This document shows positions 12,373-23,846 of a stretch of 64,000 nt of DNA, piece after piece. Every line of letters begins with the position of its first letter. Position 1 is the first letter of the stretch. A program made the translations under genes and the position numbers. The notes below the pieces were generated by a model. That model searched no databases. It was not told the origin of the DNA and saw only the letters and a list, made by a program, of their open reading frames with translations. Location of the stretch: positions 1,178,001-1,242,000 of the forward strand of contig JAMXBD010000209.1 of NCBI GenBank assembly GCA_024138025.1, written 5' to 3'. This stretch comes from Combretum micranthum (taxonomy: Eukaryota > Streptophyta > Magnoliopsida > Myrtales > Combretaceae).

Positions 12373-13539
12373 AGTTTAATTACTTAAAAATCTTCGCCAA
12401 TGTATCCATAGGTGTTTGAAGAATTAGCATTGACAAATAAATGTGATTATCTTATAACTTACCTACTATTGAAAACCGCTAATCCGAGATAGGGGAAGTG
12501 GGGGAAACATGGAGACCACCAAGCATCATGAACAAGCATTATAAATGCATTGGAGTCCACACGAGAGGCGCAAGCGGCAAGCCCAGCCCCTACAAGCACA
12601 ATCCCCGATAAGATCAGAGTGTTGACCAAGTATGTGCCTTAATTAGAATGAGGTCCAACATGTGCCTTAATTCGAATTGCGTTAGGTGGGTTAGAACTTA
12701 TTTACTTTGGCCATGCAGATCATAACTTGTCATAACCCATCAAATGACCTAATAAATTATCGGGTGTCATGGAAAGGTTAGTAGTCTCAACCCACAAACT
12801 TGGCGGGTCAACTGAGCTGACCCCTAAAAAAAATGAAAACAAAAGAAAAGTAAAAGAAATTAAATAAAAGCAAATAAAAAAAGTTTAAACTATTTTTCGT
12901 ATAGTGATAATATATTACTATTCACAACATTAAATGCATTATTATTAACAACATAAATAATAAATGTGGTTAAAACAAGTGTCTATTTTGATTTTTATAA
13001 ACTTCCAAGCAATGTAACTTTGTATTGCTTAATCATGTAGGACTTTTTCATCTTTATGGAAGCTATTTTTGTCTTGAGTGTTTTATAATCTACCATTGTT
13101 AACTATACAAATAGAAGTGGATGTGCATTGCTTGTATATAAATGAATGCACACATCTTAGATAATTCTTTTGACAAATGGACTAAAGACTATTGTTCTTA
13201 AACCTAATTTTATTGTAAATTAAAATTTGTCTTTATAAATTTTAAATTTATTTTGTTTTATCTTGATTTTAAATTTTATTTTTAAAAGCTTTTAAAATTA
13301 TCTTTTAAAAATAATTGGGTGGTTTGTTAGGCCATAAACTGGCGGATGGCTTAGAACTAGCCTAACTTCCCTTAGGCTGGCTGGTTTTAGGCCATACCTG
13401 ATTGAACTCATTACTTAATAGATCCGGATCAGTTTAGTTTCGAACGCATATATAGGTATGATACTTTTACCATTCTATATAATTTTATTTTTTTTCAAAT
13501 CAATACATATGTTTGAAATAAAATTTGCATGTGCTAATA
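12373..13539. other. AT-rich intergenic DNA, no gene seen
   Basis: Contains gggtc/gaccc-type motifs at 12720-12830 and 13310-13440 that resemble decayed transposon ends. No coding sequence is supported. Confidence 0.4.
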
Positions 13540-14540
13540 TAAACAGCATTTTTTTGAAAGAAAATAATTTAAAACTATTTCTATGTGTTCTTAATTAAAT
13601 TGAATACCAATATTGACTTTCTTCAGCATTACATTGGCCATCGATTATAATTCTCATTTTTTACAATCTTTAATTTGTGGTAATTGCTTTGGTAACAACT
13701 GATAGATATAAAATCATTTACAGTAAATCATGATATAAATTTTTTCAAATATGGAATGATTATTCTCTTGGACACATCATTTTTTAAGTCATTACTAATC
13801 CAACAATAATTGTGGCTTCTGTTTGAAGATACGGCTATACTCCATTTGTTTTACGACCTGACTTGTATTTTTCTATCCAGCATGGACATGGCTAGGCCAA
13901 TTGCCAGGAGCACGAGAGGCCAAAGCCCCAAGAAGAGGTCGGCCAAGTGGTCATTCGACTGCTGCAGCGATGGAAAACCCTAGAAGTAGCTTTCGAGAAA
14001 TAGGACAGTGGTACGTCCATTATCCATACGATGATTATGGCATTGGAGAAAGACAACAGTCTCGTACAGAATCTAAACAATGCACCGGAAAATCCAGGAG
14101 TATTGTGCCAATTAGGCTGATACACAAGTTCATTATGTGAAAAAAAAAAATAAATGGTTAAATTTTGTCCTTTAATTTCTTTTGTTTTTTTTTCCTTTTT
14201 TTTCCCTTTAAATCTGAGATTTGCCTTTTTAATTTTAGTACATAAGTTATTTACCTTTTCTTACTCTTTGTAGAGGGCCTATTTCGTACAAGTATAACCA
14301 CGACTAAATAACAAGTCATATATGCATGAAGCATTGAAGTTCAAAGAGTTATATATAGTTATGGTTACATCTTGTCCATTAATCATAAAATTATTCAACA
14401 TATATTATCAATGCCTATCTATAGTCATATAATCGTAGAAAATAAGATCCAAAATCTATATATGGATGCTTTTTCACCTCATTTACAATTGACGAAACTT
14501 TAGTAGAAAAAGCTGATCAAATGAATAATACTTGGGGCTT
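13540..14540 (+). repeat. Diverged direct duplication with exon-like island, copy A
   Basis: Aligns with 15640-16640 in the same orientation. The best-conserved part is 13860-14130: a pyrimidine tract ending tttttctatccag, like a 3' splice site, then catggacatg and a GC-richer island with gaggccaaagccccaagaa and ccctagaagtagctttc. Short open frames exist in this copy (for example about 79 codons from 13901), but the homologous frames in copy B are interrupted and I recognise no protein domain. It could be an exon of a decayed gene, a non-coding RNA exon or part of an unknown transposon. Confidence 0.65.
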
Positions 14541-14559
14541 AAAAACAATGAATCTAACA

Positions 14560-15045
14560 TAGTAAATTACATAGAAGATATCAATATTTGGGGATAAATT
14601 CATTTAAGGTATTAACGTTTCAACTGGTTAAAAAAATGAATCTATACTTCGCAAAATAAATCAAATGAAGTATCAATATTTTGTAAAGTTCATTTAAGAT
14701 ATCAATATATGTATTGATTTTTAATTAAGTTTTCTTAATTTAAGGTATTAACGTTTTGAGTGGTTAAAAAAATGAATCTATACTTCACAAAGTAAATCAA
14801 ATGAAGTATTAATATTTTGTAAAGTTCATTTAAGGTATCAATATATGTATTAATTTTTAATTAAGTTTTCTTATTTTTTGTTAGCGGTAAATTATTAATA
14901 CCTTATCTGACTTACTTTATAAAAAGTTGATATCTCTTTTCAACTACTTAAAACGTTGATATTTTAAATGAATTTATCCTCAAACGTTGATTTCTCATTT
15001 TGTTTACTTAAAATGCTAATACCTCAAATAAACTTACCTTTTAAT
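14560..15045. repeat. Folded repeat with internal 136-bp direct duplication
   Basis: Two tandem copies of a unit starting tttaaggtattaacgtttt lie at 14603-14738 and 14739-14875. The segment 14940-15000 (aaatgaatttatcctcaaac) is the inverse of 14570-14610, so the block can fold into an imperfect hairpin. It sits between the two exon-like copies. There is no coding capacity. It is likely a decayed fold-back or miniature element. Confidence 0.65.
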
Positions 15046-15639
15046 ATAATTTACTCAATCTATAAATAGATGCTTCTTCTCCTCATTTGCAATTGAAGAA
15101 ACTTTTATAGAATGTCGTTGTCTACCAAACCTAGCTCTAGAAGATGAAAAGCCAATCAAACGAAGGATAGGTGGGACTAAAGAACAGTGAATGTATATGT
15201 AGATGCTCCTTCTCATTTTCAATTGAAGAAACTTTAATAGGAATATAAGATGTAACTTTCTTGCCAAATCTTTGCTCTAAAAGATTAAAAGTTAAGGAAA
15301 TTTATGGTCCCGTCACTATATATTGGCTTACACTATATCAAACAGTGATCAAATCATTAAAATAGTTAATTGGACAGTTCCGTCAATGGGAATATAGAAG
15401 CTCGCTTAAAAATTGATAAAAAAAGAGTAGAGAACAATTAAAATATAGGTTATTCCATCTACCCTTGAAATCTCCATTGCACTTAATTTCTATATAAGCA
15501 TTAGGATAATTAGATGATAAACTTTAGTGGTCTAATCTAAATTTTATCTAATATTACTCTATAAAGAAAGCAGTGTGTATTTTGGTTAAAGAGTCATATT
15601 ATGCAAAAAAATTGATTTTCAAATCTTGAACATAGCAGA

Positions 15640-16640
15640 GGCATTCAACAACATTTGTTTGAATGAAAAAAATTTTAAATGAAAATTGTTTCTATATAAT
15701 CTTAATTAATAAAAATATCAAGATTGACCTCCTTTTTATTGCTTCCATCACTTATAGGTCATCAATGTCACATTTTATGCCCTTTTAACTTTTGGTTACT
15801 ACACGTTAGTCCAATTGATTTAATTACAACCATTAATTATATATAATAAATCATAATATAAGGTTTTTTTTTTTTTTAAATATGGAAATTATCGTCTTGG
15901 ATCCGTCACCTTTTGAGTCGTTACTTTTCCACAATAATTGCGGATTCTACTTGAGGATACAGCTATTCTCTTTTGCTTCATGCCCTGACTTACTGTCTTG
16001 TATTTTTCTAGCCAGCATGGACATGCTTACAGCTTACCAATTGTCCGGAGCGCAAGAGGCCAAAGCCCCAAGAAATGGTCCATCTGGTGGTCACATTTTC
16101 CGACTGATGCAGCTATACAGAATACCCTAGAAGTAGCTTTCAAGAAAGAGGACAATGGCACTTCCCTCCGATGATTTTGCCGTTGGAGGAAGACAACGTT
16201 CTTGTTGAGAATCTCAACTATTCTTCGGAGAATCCAGGAGTATCTCCACATTAATTTTCTTAAGTTGTCAATTAGGTTGATGTACAAGTTTATTGTATAA
16301 AAAAAAATACACAAAAATGGTCAAGTTTTGCTCTTTCTTTTATTTTCATTTTTTCTCCTTTTCTTTTTTAAAATTGAGATTTATCTTCTAACTTCAGTAT
16401 TGAAGGCTTTGAGTTGATTCAGTAACAAATCACATATGCATAAGCTTAAAGAGTTGCGTACGTTAAATCACTGATACATCTTATCCATTGGTCATAAAAA
16501 TTACTCAACATATACTATCAAGGCTCATGCTGTGCCTCAATCATCGGAATTGATAAAAAAAATGAGATCTAAAATCTATACATAGAATGAAATTGTGCTA
16601 TCAAATCTTGCTCTAAGGATTAAAAGCCACTTAGGGTTTA
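15640..16640 (+). repeat. Diverged direct duplication with exon-like island, copy B
   Basis: Partner of 13540-14540. The island at 16000-16290 keeps a tttttctagccag splice-acceptor-like tract, catggacatg, gaggccaaagccccaagaa and ccctagaagtagctttca, but has small indels that shift frames relative to copy A. Downstream similarity also continues (catatgcat and tatccattggtcata motifs), so the duplication extends beyond the island by several hundred bases on each side. Confidence 0.65.
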
Positions 16641-18225
16641 AAAACATTCAATTTATATATAAATACTCCTCCTCGTTTAAAATCTAAAAACATATATATT
16701 ATTCAATATTTAAGTGTTTGAGTACTCAAATTTGAAAAATAAATACGTAAGTGCACATAAAACAAGTACAATATGATGTATTTGCAATTTACCATGCATA
16801 AAATTATAAAATAATAATTTTTTTATTGTGTAATTCATTTCGTATTACTTGTAACTTTTTGTATTGCTATCTTTTATGATATATTCTGTTAATAATAAAA
16901 CTAAAATAAATTTTAGGAGAATTTGTAAATTACAGTGCTTGTCTAAAGTGTGAGATTACACCATCTATCTAGCATCAATCCCCATATACTCTTTCACCTC
17001 TATATTTCAGCTTTTATTCTTTAGTATTCTGGTGTCTAGTCTCCACTCACTGAAACAATTATATTAGAAATCCCTTAATTATGGTGCCTATGATTTCATT
17101 AAAATTTTCTAAAGTGGACTTGTTCATTATTGGGAAAATTATTTAACGTGTACTACACATCACGTGTATGTATATGTGGTGTATAACTGCCACTTACATT
17201 TTAAGATATGAATAGAGTAATAAGCAGTTTTTAAAAAACTACTATCTTATGGTCATGTATTAAAATATTATTAGTAATCACACACCATATGTATATTATA
17301 CATGGCATAAAACCCATCAAATCAATAATACTTTGACAAAATATAACTGATCAGTTTTTTTCTTATGAAATTTACACAAATATTTAATATAGTTAGGATT
17401 TTGGGTTATTTTGGCTATGTGTTTCGTGCTTGTAAAGTAACAATACCCGAATGATAAATGTTTCTTCTTCTGAAAAAACAACAACCTAACTTAGAAAGTT
17501 TCGACTTTAGGAAATTCTAATCCATGTACTAATAAGTTTTAGCCTTCCCATATGAGAACCCTTATGAAGTAATGGCCTTGCTTGTCCGCAGGAATCTAAT
17601 CCAATTTATGCATGGTTGCTCATGAAAATGACCATACCGAGCACAAAAATAATCACGGTATTTCGTGTTTGTCGAAATTTTAAGGTTTTCACTAGGAGTA
17701 TAACAAATACATCTATCATCAAAATATCGAGGCTACTATGTAGCCATTTCTGAGAAAACAGCCACTTCAAAATTGATGATAGGTGAAAAGAGAAGAAGGA
17801 AGCCATTTTGAATCTGCCAACCAAAATAGAGAAGTTGGAAACGACTAGATTGTAAATCATTAGCTCACACCTCAGTCTTGATAAACGTAAATACATGCAT
17901 GTAGAGAATGGATCAGTAAGAACTAAGTGTTTACAGAGTTTGAACATCAATGGTTATGCTTGATTGCATTAATTATCACTAGTCAATAAGTCATCCTCTA
18001 AATTGATCATTCCATAGGCTCCTGAAACCATAAAGTTTTCCTATGTAAAAAACCCATGGATTGGTTGGTTAACAATCCTAATCCTCAACCTGGATATCAA
18101 ATCTCTCTAAGTCATTTATGTTTGTGGACTTGATTTCTTAAACCCTATCGCTAGTTTAAGGAGTCAAGTTTGTTATTTAGCTTAAGGTCTAAAAATCTAA
18201 TAAATTCATTTTATAGTCTATTTAG
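16641..18225. other. AT-rich intergenic DNA, no gene seen
   Basis: Nothing coding is supported. A small palindromic element at 17150-17316 is listed separately. Confidence 0.4.
17150..17316. repeat. Short palindromic miniature element
   Basis: The left arm acgtgtatgtatatgtggtg and the right arm, in reverse complement catgtataatatacatatgg, form imperfect inverted repeats around an AT-rich centre. The size suggests a miniature transposon. No TSD could be defined. Confidence 0.4.
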
Positions 18226-18412
18226 TCCATCTTATTCTAGTTATTTTGACATCCTATTTTTGTTATTTTTCAAAGAGATTATATGTTAAGAAATAGATAC
18301 AGATGAAAAACAGAAATCTTCACTCATAAACAGATCAAATAAATCAGATATAGATTGAATACAAATAAGATACAGATAAGAATCGGACAATCCAAATAAC
18401 TTCCTCTATACT
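18226..18412. repeat. ATCTGTATC-rich miniature element, inverted copy
   Basis: Read in reverse complement it shows ttatttggattgtccgattc, then repeated atctgtatc motifs, and ends near ctatttagtccatc. It matches the element at 5155-5372 in order and content but is diverged, so it is an independent old insertion. Confidence 0.5.
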
Positions 18413-19757
18413 GGTAAATGTTATCTCTATAAATACTCAAGACCAAGAACAAATTTAAAATAATGTTTGATTATCTCAAATGTTCTCACTAATTATAGTG
18501 GACACATCAAAAGTGAAAATACTCTATAGTTTGCTAATTTTTCTAACTTGTTTAAATGCTTGATCATGCATATAATGCCAGGAAACCTATGCATTCTTGT
18601 GCCTAAAGCAAGTATTAAAATATACTTTTATGGAGTATCAATCACTTGAAGTTACAGAAATGAAGAGCCCTTGAAGCATGCCAAATGATGCTAATGGGTT
18701 CAGAGTTTACAGATTACCCACCCTAAGCCGCCAGATGGTCCCACAAGAGAGATTCCTAGGTCCATCATAGATTTGGAGTATGATCACTACCCTTGAATTG
18801 TTAAGGTTGCTTATGTTTATGTGTTTTTATTTTTATTTTTTTCCTTTTCGTTATTTTTTATTTTTATTTTTGTTTTTCTCTTTCTTTTTCTAGTATTTTG
18901 ATCCGGTGTAACGCTGCCATGGTCCCTACCCACCCCGCAAATTACCTAAAAGGCTAATAAAAGTATTGTCTTATTATCAAGTGATTTATCGATCATTTTA
19001 AATAGGACATCTTTTGACTCAATAATGGTAATTAATTTATCTTTATCTTCACTCTGTTGGTACACACGCGCGTATCCTAGATAATGCCAGTGCCGGTTTC
19101 AGGCCGCCTCCAGGTTTATGGGCTAGTTCATCGCCTATTATACCGCCTAAACTTTTTTTTCAATAAATATATTATTAATAAAATTGTAATAATATATAAA
19201 ATAAAAAATTAATAAATAAAATAAAAATTTAAAAATTAATTAGTCTATACACAGGCACATATACTTTTTGTTGTAAACTTAGCAATATAAACTATAAAAA
19301 ACACTAGACACACAAAAAAAAAAAAAATCACAAAGATAAAAAGAAGTCCCATGGTGTGAATATACAAGATTTTCATCAATTGGTTAAAGGTCATATAAAT
19401 CAATCAAGCTAACTTTTCAGTATATTTATTATTTTTATTTTATTAATATAGTATATTAAAAATCATAAATATAATAAATTTTCATCATTCACATGAAAAA
19501 CAATTTAAATATTATTTTTATTTTATTTTTTATTTATTTTTTTCCGTTTTCCTTTTTTTTTCCCTTAATATTGTGATGACCTGGTCGAATCTAATAATAT
19601 GTCGGGTTATTGGATGGATCATGACTTGTACGATTGGGTGGGATTATAGGTCATGCTCAGTGGTGCTGGATCATGTCAAATCGTAGGTTGGACCCGCTCT
19701 ATGCCCATATCTATTATGTACAAATAAATGCAATTGAATTTTAGTTAATTTTTATTT
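18413..19757. other. AT-rich intergenic DNA, no gene seen
   Basis: A T-rich tract at 18820-18900 and GC-richer fragments at 18700-18780 and 19060-19140 show no recognisable coding sequence. A gacctggtcg/cgggtt-type stretch at 19575-19700 resembles decayed transposon ends. Confidence 0.4.
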
Positions 19758-20205
19758 GGGAAACTTACAAAAATATGACTCGTGTTTTGGTACTTTTATA
19801 AACAAGTGATACAAGTTTCAATTTTTGACAAATATATTACCTGCGTTTTGATATTTTAACAAATAAGTAACTTAGGTTTTATTTTTTTACAAATGTATAG
19901 CTTGTGTTTAGTACTTTTATAAAAAAATGAATGTTTTATTTTTGATAAATAAATTACATGTATTTTTTTTTACTTTGTCTTAATGATAGATAAGAGACAT
20001 GTAAACATGTACAAGTAATATTTATCAAAAAACAAAATTCTTGTCACTTTTTTTTTCATAAAAGTAGAAATGAATTTGTCAAAAATAAAACCTAGGTTAC
20101 TTGTTTGTTAAAATATTAAAACACAAATCATATATTTGTTAAAAATCAAAACTCAATTTTATTAGTAAAAGTGCCAAAATACAGATTATATATTTATATT
20201 TTTTT
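19758..20205. repeat. Fold-back element (long hairpin)
   Basis: Two arms of roughly 180-200 bp are inverse of each other. On the left, aacaaataagtaacttaggt (about 19858) pairs with acctaggttacttgtttgtt (about 20090) on the right, and tgttttggtacttttataa pairs with gtaaaagtgccaaaatac. The loop is near 19960-20030. There is no coding capacity. A transcript across it would form a long imperfect hairpin. Confidence 0.75.
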
Positions 20206-22779
20206 TCTTTTTCTTTTGAGTTAAATATGAAAAGAAAAACTAAAATGGTCCTTAAAAATTTGAAGGACCTTTTCATTTGTTAAAAATGAGGGTTTTCACG
20301 GCACTTGTAAAACATACCTATCAAGATAAATAATATTTGTAATAAATAGAATATGTATTTTATGCAATAGAGAAGTGGATTAAAACCGAACATTTTCTTT
20401 AATAAATAGTGTTGGGAAACTTTTAAAGGAGTAAATCAATAATATGAATGCAGGTAATTAGTCTTTTGATGGTTGTGGGTGGTATATGTGTCTTATCATA
20501 CAAAAAGGTCCTAAAAAAGCTATTTGCGTTCGGATACTTTGCTTGCCATCGCGGCTTTTATTTTCGCCATTTGGCATGGGATGGCATTTTACTTTCTAGG
20601 CACAAGCAGCCTTTTCCTATTCATTTCATAAGTCACTCCGACCCAAAGATCTACGCTTTTTCCTCTTTAGCGGATAGACACGCACGGTACAAGTATAAAT
20701 TTATGAGATAAATTAATGTTCGATGGTAAATCTTAGCATGCTTTCCTTTAACTAGATAAAATGTGGCTGGAATGGTATAAGAATGCCCTAACAACAAATT
20801 GGACGTTTGATAAAAAAATAAATTTATTAAGAGTGTAAATGAGACCTTTTAAGTTATTCGAATTTAGCATGAGTTTTACTTGAATAGTATATTTTGAATT
20901 TTATAAGACCCTACTTGATAAGCCCATGAGTCTTAAAGTTTAAAAGTTAGTTAATTTAAATATCATTTTATTTTAATGATAATAGTAGATGAAATGACTT
21001 TAATTGTAGTTATGTTGAACGGACTTATGCGTTACCACTTTGATTCAACTTAATTTTAAAATTGTTCATACAATCAAGTTCGAAGATTACCTTCTTTGTA
21101 ATACTGTTATTTCAATTTGACTCATTTGCAGTCTCAATCCAAATGATTATTATTTCATTTGGTTGATTAGAATAATAATTTTATTAATTTTATTGAGAAT
21201 GATTTGAAAAAAAAAATGTCCACATAAATGAAAAAGATACTACGATGATTATCAATGTATCATGACTGTAATTATATGTTTGTACATCTAAAATTACAAT
21301 CATATAACTGCAACATTTTTGCTATAATTGTGAGTATACTTATACCATTATGATGATATAATTACTATAACAAAATTAAATTACTTGGTTATACCTGTGG
21401 AAAGATAATTATGCAACTAAAACTATTGCGACATGATGAGCTTAATCGCTTGATTCAATTATATACTTGTAGCATTATGATAATCGATAACAATCAATTG
21501 AGGAAACAAAATTTTGGTATTGATATAATATTGATGGGGCTATATTGGAAAAAAGAATTGCTCTTTACGAGGTGTATAATGCTATCTTTAAGGTTCAGGA
21601 AGGAATCATCATTCAGTAATGAAAAATAGGTTCTTTTTTTCTTTTGGCCGAAGAAAAATAGAGATTCATGATGAAACAACTTTCATTTGAAATACATGTA
21701 AATTTGGTAATAATTATTTCATAACAATAAAGGAAATATAGCTATTAAATTCTCCTAAGCGAATACATTATAAGGGACTGCGAGTATACAAATCAAGATG
21801 TTATCCATTTTCATTCTCTCAATTTCTATCAATTTTTCCACTTAGAGTATGGCATATAATAGTCGAGATTATAAGGAAGAAAATGATTTCCCAAGAAAAA
21901 AAAATCAATTATTAATTTGAAAATTGATAAAACTTAAGAGAATTCATTTTCTATCAAGATACCCCATTATCGATTCCCAATTTAGGTAAAAAAAAAAATA
22001 TTGTTGTATGCCAAAAAATTATGAGTTGTAGCTCTAATCACCTTACCAAGACATATAATCATGTAACATAACGCAAAAATTGTACATTCTTTCATTAAAG
22101 GGTCAAAATATAACATTAAAAACATATCAAATTTACTATATGAACTTTACTCAATTATTCATTTTAATATGTGAATATTTAGATGGTTTATTTATTATTT
22201 AATTAAACTATCTCGTGACCATTTGTACTACCACTACTAACTTTATTTAGTCTGTTTGCTGGCATGAAAACATGAAATAATCAACTTAAAATCCAAAATA
22301 ATACTAAAAATCATTCAAATAAAAAGGAGTAATCTTATTTGCAACCTTAGTTGAGTGGAGAAAATTGCATGAAACAAAACAACTCTAGTAGGAGTGAAAG
22401 GAGAAAAATGAAAATCAATGTAGTTTGTGAAGAAAGAGAAGAACTCACAAGAGATAAAGAGAGAGGGAGAGATGTGGGCTTGATAAAACCTTAGTTTTAT
22501 TATCTCTTCTCTTCTCAATAAAACACTAACCATATCGAAACCTTATTCCATGTGATCTCAACCCCAAGTAAATACATAATAAAACCTTAACCGCTATCAA
22601 AACCTTAACCAAAGTCATTTTTGCTATAGTGAAACTCTATAGTGAAATCTTAACCCTAGGCGAGTCTACAATTGCATAAGATAAGTTTGTTGTCATTGTT
22701 TGATTAAAAATTTATAGAAGCCTTGGGCTTGTTAGATGACTTCCATCACATGATTAAGGATTTAATAATGATTAATGTT
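20206..22779. other. AT-rich intergenic DNA, no gene seen
   Basis: Short open frames occur (for example 20448-20711), but none shows a recognisable domain or coding-like composition. A purine-rich tract at 22390-22470 is low complexity. Confidence 0.4.
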
Positions 22780-22788
22780 TATAAATTA

Positions 22789-23837
22789 GAGATAATGTTT
22801 CAAACACGACCTCAAATTTACCTAAATCTTTAATTAGCTACTTAAACTTATATTAAGTCAATTTACTACCCATAGCTATTTTTCATGGTAAAAAGCATTG
22901 TCTGTCATAACTCCATTCCCTCCATAAGCACAATTGACATGTAAAGCCAATAGTTGCTTGCTACGTGTCCTAGGCCCACCTAAATGACATGCCACATGTA
23001 TTAATGGAACAAAATATCATTTATGATGGGAAAAAATGAAACTTAATTTAGGTGTATACTTCTAATAATGAAGACAGAAGATTACTTTTAACTTTAAAAA
23101 AGGGGAGAGAGAAAGGGTCGATTGCAACCTTATATTGAAAAGTGAAAAAGGAAAATTTGATTGTATACACCGTAAAACTTGAGACATTTCTTCCTAGCCG
23201 ATGAACCAAGTATGACAACGAATTTTAAAACTTTACCATCCTCGACAACCTGAAGAATTAACACAAAAACGATCACTTCTCCACATGCCTAACAAACTAA
23301 CAATGAGGGAATCATGATTATGCCAACTCCAACAAATTATTCCCATTATATTTGAAAAAAGAAACATAAATGCAATAAAGTGTAACCAACAAATGAGCAT
23401 GTTACGCTATAGCCAGGGTTGTGGATTACTTTATCTTCTTTACCATTATGGTCTTACCAAAACGACTTCTTCTTCCTTAGCAGGCTTTGTTGATTAGTGT
23501 TTCACTGTTCATATTTCAAAACTTGTCGATAAGGGTTTGGCTATTGCCTTCATCTCACTTCCATCGCTTCCACTTCACCAAGTCGTAGAGTGTAATCTAA
23601 CTTTTTAGGGTTTTATGTTCTTACACTACAATTTTGTATTTCCTTCAACTTAATTATGGCTAAGTTAATTTTTTTTTTAATTTACAAATGAAAAATCCAC
23701 ATGCCATGTGAGAGTTATGACAAACGGGACTTTTTTACCACGAAAAGTCAACCTAGGTAGTAAATTGACTGAATATATGTTTGGGTAGCTAATTGAAGAT
23801 TGAGGTAAAATTGAGGTAATATTTGTGGCTTTAGCCC
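22789..23837. mobile_element. Mutator-like non-autonomous element with ~130-bp inverted ends
   Basis: The left arm (22789-22925) and right arm (23695-23837) are inverted copies; for example ttaattagctacttaaactt on the left matches ttcaattagctacccaaaca from the reverse of the right. The ends read GAGATAATGTTTC and GGGCTAAAGCCAC. A 9-bp duplication, tataaatta, flanks the element exactly at its ends (22780-22788 and 23838-23846), as expected for Mutator-like elements. The 770-bp interior has no transposase; it could be captured DNA, but I recognise no source gene. Confidence 0.8.
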
Positions 23838-23846
23838 TATAAATTA

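Noticed and set aside
20448..20711. 87-codon frame
   Set aside because: No recognisable family, no supporting context, and a length expected by chance in this much sequence.
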